Shown piece after piece: positions 1 through 7,103 of a stretch of DNA of 12,656 nt. The stretch's first letter is position 1. Each line of letters starts with the position of its first letter. The notes beneath the pieces were generated by a model. The model was not told the DNA's origin. It saw only the letters and a program-made list of their open reading frames with translations, and did no database searches. Origin of the DNA: Porphyromonadaceae bacterium (GTDB taxonomy: Bacteria > Bacteroidota > Bacteroidia > Bacteroidales > CAMTPD01); assembly GCA_003447595.1 (NCBI GenBank), contig DLYT01000060.1, positions 4,195 through 16,850 on the forward strand, in the 5' to 3' direction. A program made the position numbers and the translations under genes.

Positions 1-261
1 ATCTACGATCGATTATTCTCTGTTGAGAATCCATCAGAAGATAAAGACAAAGATTTCTTAGAGTTGTTGAATCCTGATTCATTGAAGGTGTTGACAAATT
101 GTCGTGTTGAGATGGCTCTAAAAGATGCTAAGCCAAACGATCATTTTCAGTTTACACGTTTGGGTTATTTCAACCTAGACAAAGATTCTCAAGATGGTAA
201 ATTGATCTTTAATCGCACTGTATCGTTGAAAGATACATGGAGCAAAGTGAAAAATAAATAA
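1..261 (+). CDS. glnS: Glutaminyl-tRNA synthetase, C-terminal fragment (5' end outside window)
   Basis: Frame 1 is open from the first base and reads IYDRLFSVENPSED onward to a TAA at 259-261, giving the last 86 residues of a protein whose start lies upstream. The tail contains QFTRLGYFNLDKDS followed by KLIFNRTVSLKDTW. This is the typical end of bacterial class I glutaminyl-tRNA synthetase, in the C-terminal beta-barrel anticodon-binding domain. The enzyme charges tRNA-Gln with glutamine in the cytoplasm. The catalytic Rossmann domain with its HIGH and KMSKS motifs is not in the window, so the call rests on the tail alone. A closely related GluRS/GlnRS-family enzyme is the only realistic alternative. 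Terminator-like hairpins follow downstream. Confidence 0.9.
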   Translation: MYDRLFSVENPSEDKDKDFLELLNPDSLKVLTNCRVEMALKDAKPNDHFQFTRLGYFNLDKDSQDGKLIFNRTVSLKDTWSKVKNK

Positions 262-306
262 GAAACTAGATTTTATGATAGATTTCGAAATAATAGAGAC
301 AAGTTC

Positions 307-334
307 CCTTCTATATAAGCAGAAGGATGTTTTG
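307..334 (+). terminator. Possible weak first terminator after glnS
   Basis: A 6-bp perfect stem (307-312 with 321-326, ccttct/agaagg) is followed by a short T-rich run (atgttttgtt). It lies 46 bases after the glnS stop. The stem is short and the tail interrupted, so it may be only a partial terminator or chance. Confidence 0.3.
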
Positions 335-374
335 TTATATCGGTTATCATCTTATAAACACTAACTAATACAGT

Positions 375-408
375 GGGCGAAGAGTCAGTAATGATTCTTT
401 GCCCTTTT
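375..408 (+). terminator. Intrinsic terminator downstream of glnS
   Basis: The arms gggcgaagagtca (375-387) and tgattctttgccc (392-404) form a 13-bp stem with two G-T wobbles, closed by a GTAA tetraloop, and followed by TTTT. The position between glnS and the DedA gene and the + orientation fit termination of glnS transcription. Confidence 0.8.
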
Positions 409-461
409 GTATTTCATGACCAATATTATTTTACTTACAACTAATTTATTAACTCTATACT

Positions 462-1079
462 ATGACAGATTTTATTCAGCCAATCATTGATTGGTATATG
501 CAGAATATGAATTATTTTACGATAACGTTGTTGATGATTGTAGAAAGTTCATTTATTCCTTTTCCTTCAGAAGTTGTGATTCCTCCTGCTGCATGGAAAG
601 CGGCCCAAGGTGATTTGAATATTTATATGGTTGTTTTATCTGGAACTATAGGTGCTCTTATCGGTGCATTGATAAATTATTACATTGCAAAATCATTGGG
701 AAGATACCTTGTTCATAAGTTTGCAGATACTCGATTCGCGCACTTTTGTTTAATAGATAGTACAAAGGTTCTCAAAGCAGAAGAGTATTTTGTGAAACAT
801 GGAAATATTTCGACATTCATTGGTCGACTTGTACCAGGGATACGTCAGTTAATATCTATACCTGCAGGATTATCGAATATGAAGCTTTTAAACTTCTGCT
901 TTTATACGACACTAGGTGCTCTTATTTGGAACGTTGTACTAGCTGCACTTGGGTACGGTTTTTATAGTCAAAAAGCACTTCTGGAAGAGTATTACAAGGA
1001 GTTGTCGTATTGTCTATTAGGTTTAGGTATATTGTTTATCTTCTATTTGCTTTATAATGGCCTGAAGAAAAGACATTAA
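462..1079 (+). CDS. DedA-family (VTT domain) inner-membrane protein
   Basis: This 205-residue protein is rich in hydrophobic segments (about residues 18-34, 55-77, 145-168 and 182-200). It carries the DedA/SNARE-associated (VTT) landmarks: acidic E28 before FIPFPSE (31-37), and GRLVPGIRQLISIPAG (121-136) with conserved arginines R122 and R128. Family members are inner-membrane proteins; some have been shown to act in phospholipid or undecaprenyl-phosphate translocation and in maintaining proton motive force. Which of these applies here cannot be read from the sequence. Length is normal for the family. The ATG at 462 lies just before the first hydrophobic stretch. It sits alone between the glnS terminator and the oxidoreductase operon. 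No clear terminator lies in the 112 bases after it, so some read-through into the next operon is possible. Confidence 0.9.
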   Translation: MTDFIQPIIDWYMQNMNYFTITLLMIVESSFIPFPSEVVIPPAAWKAAQGDLNIYMVVLSGTIGALIGALINYYIAKSLGRYLVHKFADTRFAHFCLIDSTKVLKAEEYFVKHGNISTFIGRLVPGIRQLISIPAGLSNMKLLNFCFYTTLGALIWNVVLAALGYGFYSQKALLEEYYKELSYCLLGLGILFIFYLLYNGLKKRH

Positions 1080-1083
1080 AAAG

Positions 1084-1115
1084 TTTGTGTGAAAAGAACT
1101 ATTTTTATTGCTTTG
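1084..1115 (+). promoter_or_regulatory. Candidate Bacteroidota-type promoter of the 2-oxoacid oxidoreductase operon
   Basis: A TTTG at 1084-1087 is separated by 20 bases from TTGCTTTG at 1108-1115, which differs from the TAnnTTTG -7 consensus at one position. This spacing matches the known Bacteroides -33/-7 layout. It would start transcription near 1120, leaving a leader of about 70 bases before the ferredoxin gene at 1192. It is a motif match only. Confidence 0.45.
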
Positions 1116-1191
1116 TAAAGTGTGATAAAAAATAAGAGTTTATTCGTATCGCATTTTTAAATAATGAGTGTTGCACTAAATAAATAAAACA

Positions 1192-1419
1192 ATGGCAAAA
1201 TTTAGAGGAACTGTTGTTGTGGACGAAGAACGTTGCAAAGGTTGTGATCTTTGTGTAGTTGCGTGCCCGGCAGATGTTTTGGAATTACATCCTCGCGAAG
1301 TAAATGCTAAAGGTTATCATTACTCATACATGAAAAACCCTGATGCTTGTATTGGTTGTGCGAGTTGCGGATATGTTTGTCCCGATGGTTGCATAACTGT
1401 TTATAAAGTTAAACTGTAA
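1192..1419 (+). CDS. korD: 2-oxoacid:ferredoxin oxidoreductase, ferredoxin-like (delta) subunit
   Basis: This 75-residue protein has two complete 4Fe-4S binding motifs: C15-x2-C18-x2-C21-x3-C25-P and C53-x2-C56-x2-C59-x3-C63-P, plus an extra cysteine at 67. This is the usual dicluster ferredoxin subunit that passes electrons between the TPP site of the oxidoreductase and soluble ferredoxin. It is the first gene of the unit, 15 bases upstream of the alpha subunit, and has the short length expected for a separate delta subunit rather than a fused domain. The ATG at 1192 follows an A-rich leader without a strong Shine-Dalgarno sequence, common in Bacteroidota. The symbol korD follows the operon assignment; vorD/porD-type naming is equally possible because the substrate is not certain. 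Confidence 0.9.
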   Translation: MAKFRGTVVVDEERCKGCDLCVVACPADVLELHPREVNAKGYHYSYMKNPDACIGCASCGYVCPDGCITVYKVKL

Positions 1420-1434
1420 GAAAACTACAATCAT

Positions 1435-2514
1435 ATGTCTGAAGAAATCAAACTCATGAAAGGAAATGAAGCGATTGCACATGCGGCAATTCGCTATGGA
1501 GCAGATGGGTATTTCGGTTATCCGATTACGCCACAGTCTGAAATCATGGAAACATTGATGGATGAAGCTCCTTGGAATACGACAGGAATGGTTGTATTAC
1601 AGGCTGAAAGTGAAGTTGCAGCCATAAATATGGTTTATGGCGGTGCCGGATGTGGTAAGCGTGTGATGACATCTTCATCAAGTCCAGGTATAAGCTTGAA
1701 ACTTGAAGGAATTTCATATATTGCTGGAGCAGAACTCCCTTGTTTGATCGTGAATGTAATGCGCGGTGGTCCTGGTCTTGGTACAATTCAGCCTAGTCAG
1801 GCAGATTACTTTCAGACTGTAAAAGGAGGAGGGCATGGCGATTATCGTCTAATTACGTTAGCCCCTTCTTCGGTACAAGAAATGGCAGATTTTGTTGCTT
1901 TAGGTTTTGATCTAGCATTTAAATATAGAAATCCTGCGATGATTCTAGCTGATGGAATTGTAGGGCAGATGATGGAGAAAGTTGTTTTGCCTCCCGCTCA
2001 ATTGAGAAAAACCGAAGCTGAGATTATTGAAGAGTGTCCATGGGCTACTTTAGGTAAGCCTAAAAGTCGTGAACGTAATGTGATTACGTCTCTTGAGCTT
2101 GATCCTGCTAAGATGGAGGAGAATAATATTCGTTTTCAAAAGAAATATAAAGCAATAGAAGAGGCAGAGGTTCGTTATGAGGAGTTTATGTGTGATGATG
2201 CAGATTATTTGCTTATCGCTTTTGGATCCTCAGCTCGTATTTGCCAAAAAGTTGTGGAAATGGCGCGTGAAGAGGGGCTTAAAGTTGGTTTGTTCAGACC
2301 AATTACATTGTGGCCTTTTCCTTCAAAAGTGCTGAATGAATATGGTGATAAAGTGAAAGGAATGTTATCTGTAGAGTTAAATGCAGGTCAAATGGTGGAA
2401 GATGTTAGACTTGCTGTTAATGGCAAGGTTAAAGTCGAGCATTTTGGTCGTTTAGGCGGAATTGTATTTACTCCGGACGAAATTCTAGAAGCACTTAAAA
2501 ACAAATTACTCTAA
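1435..2514 (+). CDS. korA: 2-oxoacid:ferredoxin oxidoreductase alpha subunit (KorA/VorB type)
   Basis: The protein has 359 residues. The N-terminal pyrimidine-binding domain shows GYFGYPITPQSEI (25-37), the LQAESE acidic stretch (55-60, probably including the conserved glutamate that activates TPP) and VMRGGPGLGTIQPSQADY (108-125). The C-terminal part (about 255-355) is the second, transketolase-C-like domain, with LIAFGSSARI (260-269) and LFRPITLWPFP (286-296). With the beta, gamma and delta subunits this forms a cytoplasmic enzyme. It reversibly converts a 2-oxoacid plus CoA to acyl-CoA and CO2, reducing ferredoxin; in Bacteroides the reductive direction can supply 2-oxoglutarate from succinyl-CoA. 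Members of this subfamily are named either 2-oxoglutarate synthase KorA or VorB (3-methyl-2-oxobutanoate), and sequence inspection alone does not settle the substrate. The family call is firm. Confidence 0.92.
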   Translation: MSEEIKLMKGNEAIAHAAIRYGADGYFGYPITPQSEIMETLMDEAPWNTTGMVVLQAESEVAAINMVYGGAGCGKRVMTSSSSPGISLKLEGISYIAGAELPCLIVNVMRGGPGLGTIQPSQADYFQTVKGGGHGDYRLITLAPSSVQEMADFVALGFDLAFKYRNPAMILADGIVGQMMEKVVLPPAQLRKTEAEIIEECPWATLGKPKSRERNVITSLELDPAKMEENNIRFQKKYKAIEEAEVRYEEFMCDDADYLLIAFGSSARICQKVVEMAREEGLKVGLFRPITLWPFPSKVLNEYGDKVKGMLSVELNAGQMVEDVRLAVNGKVKVEHFGRLGGIVFTPDEILEALKNKLL

Positions 2515-2523
2515 TTGGAAATT

Positions 2524-2691
2524 ATGGAGCAGGAAAAGATTTATAAAGTGTTGACGACTGTATTTCTACTTCTCGCAATTGCGACCGTTGCTGTCTATTT
2601 CTTATCGGCAGATAGAACGTACTTTTATTATTGTGGAGGTGCTGCATTGTTTGTAAGATTAGTTCAATACTTTATGAAGTTTTTAATGTGA
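2524..2691 (+). CDS. Small hypothetical membrane protein inside the oxidoreductase operon
   Basis: An ATG at 2524, 9 bases after the alpha-subunit stop, opens a 55-codon frame ending in TGA at 2689-2691. The peptide begins MEQEKIYKVLTTVFLLLAIA and has a hydrophobic segment at about residues 9-27, a short polar turn (SADRT, 28-32), and a second mostly hydrophobic stretch at 33-54 with one arginine. This suggests a two-helix hairpin in the inner membrane. It lies 14 bases before the beta subunit, so it is almost certainly cotranscribed and probably translated. I recognise no family. The three other gaps in this operon are 13-15 bases, so a 191-base gap between alpha and beta would be unusual unless it were coding. 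A role in anchoring the enzyme at the membrane would be speculation. Confidence 0.75.
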   Translation: MEQEKIYKVLTTVFLLLAIATVAVYFLSADRTYFYYCGGAALFVRLVQYFMKFLM

Positions 2692-2705
2692 TAAAAAATA
2701 GAACC

Positions 2706-3470
2706 ATGAATTTGAACGAAATATTAAAACCTGAGAACTTGGTTTATGAGAAACCTCGTTTGATGAATAACACACCGATGCACTATTGTCCTGGTTGTAG
2801 TCATGGTGTTGTCCATAAATTAATAGCTGAAGTTGTTGATGAAATGGGCCTAGAAGAAAAAACCATTGGAATTGCACCTGTAGGTTGTGCTGTATTTGCA
2901 TATAATTATATTGATATCGATTGGCAAGAAGCCGCACACGGTAGAGCTCCGGCTCTTGCAACAGCTGTGAAAAGACTTAATCCTGAGAAAATGGTTTTCA
3001 CTTATCAAGGAGACGGTGACCTTGCAGCAATTGGTACAGCCGAAACAATTCATGCCGCCAATAGAGGTGAAAATATTGTGATCGTATTCGTTAATAATGG
3101 TATTTACGGTATGACGGGGGGACAGATGGCTCCAACAACTCTAGAGGGAATGAAAACTGCAACTTGCCCTTATGGTCGTAACGTTGCGTTGAATGGATAT
3201 CCACTAAAGATTTCAGACTTGTTGGCAAAGCTAGAAGGAACATGTTTGGTGACTCGCCAAGCGGTGCATACCGTTGCTGCTGTGAAAAAAGCAAAGAAGA
3301 TGCTTCGCAAAGCATTTGAAAATTCAATGGCCGGTAAAGGTACTTCTGTTGTTGAGTTTGTTTCGACATGTGCTTCTGGTTGGAAAATGTCGCCAGATCA
3401 AGCTAATAAATGGATGGCTCAACATATGTTTGAACATTATCCATTGGGTGACTTGAAAAATGTAGAATAA
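2706..3470 (+). CDS. korB: 2-oxoacid:ferredoxin oxidoreductase beta subunit, TPP-binding
   Basis: From the ATG at 2706 the protein has 254 residues. It shows HYCPGCSHG (26-34), whose cysteines are typical of the beta subunit, and the TPP/Mg2+ motif beginning GDGD (102-105) and closing with VNNGIYGMTGGQ (129-140). It supplies the diphosphate half of the TPP site at the interface with the alpha subunit. An in-frame extension back to 2631 exists, but it would begin inside the small membrane protein gene in another frame and gives an uncharacteristic Cys-rich leader (MWRCCIVCK). Homologs start near MNLNEILKPENLVYE, so 2706 is preferred. It follows the small membrane gene by 14 bases and precedes gamma by 13. 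Confidence 0.92.
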   Translation: MNLNEILKPENLVYEKPRLMNNTPMHYCPGCSHGVVHKLIAEVVDEMGLEEKTIGIAPVGCAVFAYNYIDIDWQEAAHGRAPALATAVKRLNPEKMVFTYQGDGDLAAIGTAETIHAANRGENIVIVFVNNGIYGMTGGQMAPTTLEGMKTATCPYGRNVALNGYPLKISDLLAKLEGTCLVTRQAVHTVAAVKKAKKMLRKAFENSMAGKGTSVVEFVSTCASGWKMSPDQANKWMAQHMFEHYPLGDLKNVE

Positions 3471-3483
3471 TAAATTTACGAGC

Positions 3484-4026
3484 ATGAAACAAGAAATTAT
3501 TATAGCTGGATTTGGAGGTCAAGGAGTTTTGTCAATGGGTAAGATTTTAGCTTACTCTGGTTTGATGGAAAATAAAGAAGTTAGTTGGATGCCTTCCTAC
3601 GGTCCAGAACAAAGAGGAGGGACTGCAAATGTAACTGTTATCTTGAGTGATGAACGAATAAGTTCGCCAGTACTAAACTCTTTTGATATTGCTATCGTGT
3701 TGAATCAACCTTCACTTGAGAAGTTTGAAAGCAAAGTTAAACCTGGTGGTATATTGATTTATGATGGTTATGGTATTCATCACCCTGTAACACGTACCGA
3801 TATTCAAGTGTATCGTGTAGACGCAATGGATGCAGCTACGGAAATGAATAACTCAAAAGCTTTTAATATGATCGTTTTGGGTGGTTTATTAAAAGTGTGT
3901 CCAATGGTAAATATTGAGAACGTCTTGTTAGGATTGAAGAAATCTTTGCCTGAAAGACACCATCATTTATTGCCAATGAACAAGGAAGCGATTCTTAAAG
4001 GTATGGATATTATACGCAAAGTATAA
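3484..4026 (+). CDS. korC: 2-oxoacid:ferredoxin oxidoreductase gamma subunit
   Basis: The protein has 180 residues, the normal length for a separate gamma subunit. It shows the glycine-rich GFGGQGVLSMGKILA (9-23) and PSYGPEQRGGTANV (37-50), both hallmarks of the POR/KOR gamma (CoA-contacting) domain. It completes the four-subunit oxidoreductase with the three other subunit genes upstream. It is the last gene of the unit and is followed by a clear terminator within 25 bases. The gene order delta-alpha-(small protein)-beta-gamma supports a single multisubunit enzyme. The symbol carries the same substrate uncertainty as the other subunits. Confidence 0.9.
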   Translation: MKQEIIIAGFGGQGVLSMGKILAYSGLMENKEVSWMPSYGPEQRGGTANVTVILSDERISSPVLNSFDIAIVLNQPSLEKFESKVKPGGILIYDGYGIHHPVTRTDIQVYRVDAMDAATEMNNSKAFNMIVLGGLLKVCPMVNIENVLLGLKKSLPERHHHLLPMNKEAILKGMDIIRKV

Positions 4027-4048
4027 TATTTCACAAATATTTTCGAAG

Positions 4049-4100
4049 AAACCGGAATCTACTATCGTTTTAGAACGACTGTGTTCCGGTTTTTTTGTTT
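4049..4100 (+). terminator. Intrinsic terminator of the 2-oxoacid oxidoreductase operon
   Basis: A 9-bp perfect stem, aaaccggaa (4049-4057) with ttccggttt (4084-4092), encloses a second small hairpin (tcgtt-ttag-aacga, 4065-4078). It is followed by a T-rich tail to 4100. It begins 22 bases after the gamma-subunit stop. Confidence 0.8.
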
Positions 4101-4108
4101 TATCTTTG
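4101..4108 (+). promoter_or_regulatory. Candidate -7 element (TATCTTTG) of the porin gene
   Basis: TATCTTTG is a full match to the Bacteroidota -7 consensus TAnnTTTG. It lies directly after the T-tract of the preceding terminator, and its last base is 6 bases before the ATG at 4115. I see no good TTTG at the -33 position. If used, the transcript would start at or very near the start codon, giving a leaderless or nearly leaderless mRNA. Confidence 0.45.
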
Positions 4109-4114
4109 TTCCTG

Positions 4115-6139
4115 ATGAAATATTTAGTATACATATTAGCTTTTACTTTGTGTACAGCTGTTGTAGCAGAAGCACAACGACCTGCAGAAGGAGGGAGAAA
4201 AGGTCAGCAGACTCGTTCGCCCTTTCGTACACTATCATCTCCGAACGATGTTCCGGATAGTTTGATGAATAATACACAAACAGATTCTATAAAACGTATT
4301 ACAGCTTTTCGACTATCCGAACGATTGGGCGAAATTTCAATTGCGCCGATGGATACATCTAGGTTGAATTTTGGACAAAGTGCACAAATGGAAGCCAACG
4401 GCTTAGCTATTGGCTATCTAGGGCCCTTAGGTTCTCCTTCGCAATCTAAGGTCTTTATAGAACGAGGTGAGGGGCAAGATTTTATTTTTGCAAATGACTT
4501 CAACTATTTTAGTATCTATCCTGATAGTATGCTTTATTATAATGCAAAGCTACCATATACAAATATTATGTATACTCAAAATGGAGCTAATGTGACGAGA
4601 GAAGAGCGATTGAAAGGGGTAGTTACAATGAACTTTGGGAAGAAGTTTAACGTCGGCTTTGATGCTGATTATTTATACGCCAGAGGTGCTTATAACTCTC
4701 AAGGTGGTAAACATTTGACCTATCGGTTGTTTTCTAGTTATAACTCTGATAAATATTCTATTCATGGTTATTTAGCGAATAGTAATTTCGTAAACTATGA
4801 AAATGGTGGGGTTATTGATGATCGCTATGTGACACATCCACAGGAGTTTGCCGAGGGTAGAAAAGAGTTTGATTCTAAAAGTATTCCTACTTTACTAAAT
4901 GATACATGGAATCGTTTTAGAACAAAACGTTTCTATTTTACTCAGCGTTATAATTTAGGGTTCTATAAGGATGTAGAAGCGCAAGACGAAAAAGGAGAGA
5001 GTGTTACAGAAGAGCAATTTGTTCCTGTTTCTAGTTTAATTCATACATTCGATTATTCTGCTAGTCGTAGACGTTTTATTTCGAATATGCCTGTTGATTC
5101 TATAGCTAAGTTATATGAAAACAATTACATCGATGGAAATGTAAATGATACGACATCGTATTGGTCGGTTCGAAATACATTGGGGATTTCACTGCGTGAA
5201 GGATTTCATGATTTAGCCAAGTTTGGAGTTACGGCTTATGCTGGTTATGAGATTCGTAATTTTAAGCTGATGAGTGATAATCGTCAAAGTCCAGATTCTT
5301 ATACACAGAATAACTTTGTAATTGGCGGTGAGATAGCGAAACGTCGAGGAAGTATTTTAACATACAATGCTGATGCTGAGTTTTGTCTTGCCGGATATAA
5401 AGCAGGCGAGTTGAAGATTGGAGGTGAGTTGCAAACGAAATTTCCTTTGTTTAAAAAAGAAGCATCAGTGAGAGCGTTTGGATACTTTAAAAATTTAGCT
5501 CCAAACTTTTATGAGCAGCGTTATCACTCTAAATTCTATTGGTGGGATAATGATTTTGGCAAAGTAAGACGAGTACTGGCTGGAGGAGAAGTTAATCTAG
5601 CATCAACAAATACCTCGTTGATGGCTTCTGTTGAAAATATTCAGAATTTTATTTATTTCAACTCAAAGGGTTTGCCTACTCAAAACAGTGGTAGTGTGCA
5701 AGTGTTGACAGCTCGATTGAAACAAAACTTTTACTATCGAGCATTAGGATGGGAAAATGATGTTGTTTTTCAACAAAGTAGTGATCAGGCCGTATTGCCT
5801 CTTCCTAAGATTAGCGTAAGTTCTAATCTATATGCAGCTTTTCCTTTGGTGAAAGTTTTAACTTTGCAAATAGGAACAAATGTATATTACACATCTTCTT
5901 ATTTTGCACCTTATTATCAAGCAGCATCGATGCAGTTTGTAAATCAGGATCAAGTAAAAGTAGGGAACTTCCCGTTGATGAATGTATATTTGAATGCTCA
6001 CTTAAAACAAGCTCGTTTTTTTGTGATGTACTATAATGTTGGAGCAAAGTTTATGACGCCTAATTATTTTTCGTTAGCGCATTATCCACTAAATCCTCCT
6101 CAGTTACGAGTAGGTATTTCTGTAATGTTCAACAATTAA
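4115..6139 (+). CDS. Putative outer-membrane porin (Porin_10-like beta-barrel)
   Basis: From the ATG at 4115 the protein has 674 residues. It starts with a classical signal peptide (MKYLVYILAFTLCTAVVAEA, cleavage likely after residue 20 before QRP). A polar N-terminal stretch of about 60 residues precedes a long region of alternating aromatic, polar and glycine residues with many short strands (for example FNVGFDADYLYARGAY, YNLGFYKD, LRVGISVMFNN at the extreme C terminus). This pattern and length fit the Bacteroidota 'putative porin' family, an outer-membrane beta-barrel. It would allow diffusion of an unknown solute. A TTG at 4106, three codons upstream, would also be in frame, but the ATG directly before the signal peptide is preferred. 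It shares a probable transcript with the binding-protein gene 8 bases downstream. It is not a SusC-type receptor: no plug or TonB box is apparent. Confidence 0.8.
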   Translation: MKYLVYILAFTLCTAVVAEAQRPAEGGRKGQQTRSPFRTLSSPNDVPDSLMNNTQTDSIKRITAFRLSERLGEISIAPMDTSRLNFGQSAQMEANGLAIGYLGPLGSPSQSKVFIERGEGQDFIFANDFNYFSIYPDSMLYYNAKLPYTNIMYTQNGANVTREERLKGVVTMNFGKKFNVGFDADYLYARGAYNSQGGKHLTYRLFSSYNSDKYSIHGYLANSNFVNYENGGVIDDRYVTHPQEFAEGRKEFDSKSIPTLLNDTWNRFRTKRFYFTQRYNLGFYKDVEAQDEKGESVTEEQFVPVSSLIHTFDYSASRRRFISNMPVDSIAKLYENNYIDGNVNDTTSYWSVRNTLGISLREGFHDLAKFGVTAYAGYEIRNFKLMSDNRQSPDSYTQNNFVIGGEIAKRRGSILTYNADAEFCLAGYKAGELKIGGELQTKFPLFKKEASVRAFGYFKNLAPNFYEQRYHSKFYWWDNDFGKVRRVLAGGEVNLASTNTSLMASVENIQNFIYFNSKGLPTQNSGSVQVLTARLKQNFYYRALGWENDVVFQQSSDQAVLPLPKISVSSNLYAAFPLVKVLTLQIGTNVYYTSSYFAPYYQAASMQFVNQDQVKVGNFPLMNVYLNAHLKQARFFVMYYNVGAKFMTPNYFSLAHYPLNPPQLRVGISVMFNN

Positions 6140-6147
6140 TTTCTTGA

Positions 6148-6972
6148 ATGAAAACGCGTAAATTACTGATATTATATTCTGTTTTACTTGTTAGTGTTAT
6201 GACTCTTATCGCCTTACTTTTTAATCTAAAAGAAGGTGATAAGCCAACGGAGAGAACCTGGCAAGATATAAAAGAGTCGGGAGTATTACGAGCTGTGACA
6301 GAGTATGGGTCATTGGGCTATTATATTTCTGGCGATTCTCTTCAAGGTTTTGAATACGAGTTGAGTAAAAAACTTTCAGCAATAAGTGGATTAGAGATTC
6401 AACTTGCTTTAGAAATGAATCTTGACAAAAGCTTTGCGATGCTTAAAGATGGTGAAGTTGATGTTTTAATGCGGAATATTCCGATTACAGATGCTTTAAA
6501 AGATGAATTTGACTTTACAATCCCAATTTTGGCAAGTAAGCAAGTCCTTGTTCAGCGTACAGTAGATGCAGATAGCAATAAGATTGATGTAATACGAAAT
6601 CAAATTGAATTAGGTGGTAAAACATTATATGTGCCTGAACATTCTCCAGCAATACAACGAATTAAGAACTTGTCGGAGGAGATTGGAGATACCATCTATA
6701 TCAAAGAGAATAAGCTGTATTCAAGCGAGCAATTGTTCTTAATGGTTGTAGGAGGAGATATTGATTATGCTGTATGTGATCAGCGTATAGCACAAGATCT
6801 GCATGCGAAATATCCCGATATCGATATCCGTACAGATATAAGCTTTAATCAATTACAAGGTTGGGCGGTTCGCAAAGATTCGGAAGTTTTGCTAGACAGT
6901 CTTAATAATTGGATAAAGCAATTAGACACTAATGATGAGATTCAATCTTTGATAAAGAAATACTACAAGTAA
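6148..6972 (+). CDS. Membrane-anchored solute-binding-type protein (SBP_bac_3/MltF N-domain-like)
   Basis: This 274-residue protein has a basic start (MKTRK) and one hydrophobic segment (about 6-26) without a lipobox cysteine, so it is probably held in the inner membrane by an uncleaved anchor or is secreted. The rest resembles family 3 periplasmic binding proteins: SGVLRAVTEYG (44-54), GFEYELSKKLSAISG (67-81), the lobe-closing MLKDGEVDVLMRNIPIT (98-114), then a second lobe with GGKTLYVPEHSPA (156-168) and DIDYAVCDQRIA (204-215). The layout matches the ligand-like N-terminal domain of the lytic transglycosylase MltF, but the protein ends with no SLT catalytic domain. There is no ABC permease or ATPase nearby; its partner is the porin 8 bases upstream. 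The ligand (amino acid, muropeptide or none) is unknown. Confidence 0.75.
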   Translation: MKTRKLLILYSVLLVSVMTLIALLFNLKEGDKPTERTWQDIKESGVLRAVTEYGSLGYYISGDSLQGFEYELSKKLSAISGLEIQLALEMNLDKSFAMLKDGEVDVLMRNIPITDALKDEFDFTIPILASKQVLVQRTVDADSNKIDVIRNQIELGGKTLYVPEHSPAIQRIKNLSEEIGDTIYIKENKLYSSEQLFLMVVGGDIDYAVCDQRIAQDLHAKYPDIDIRTDISFNQLQGWAVRKDSEVLLDSLNNWIKQLDTNDEIQSLIKKYYK

Positions 6973-7021
6973 TCTTTTTATTGTTCATTCTGATTTAGAT
7001 TCTTTATCGTATAATTAAATA

Positions 7022-7054
7022 AGCCGAGGCACAATCGTTTCGGCTATTCTTTTG
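7022..7054 (+). terminator. Probable terminator after the binding-protein gene
   Basis: agccgag (7022-7028) pairs with ttcggct (7039-7045), 7 bp with one G-T wobble and a 10-base loop, followed by attcttttg. It lies 49 bases after the stop at 6972. The stem is modest and the T-tract interrupted. Confidence 0.55.
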
Positions 7055-7103
7055 TGTTTAGAAATACAAGCCGTTTTAACTATTTATTTTTTTATTTGAA
7101 TTT

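Noticed and set aside
2631..2705. In-frame N-terminal extension of the beta subunit (25 residues, MWRCCIVCK start)
   Set aside because: It overlaps the small membrane protein gene in another frame, has atypical composition, and homologs begin near MNLNEILKPEN at 2706.
2683..3369. Three minus-strand frames (2683-2961, 2850-3053, 3091-3369) opposite the beta subunit
   Set aside because: Shadows of a well-supported + strand gene; the translated sequences have skewed composition and no motif.
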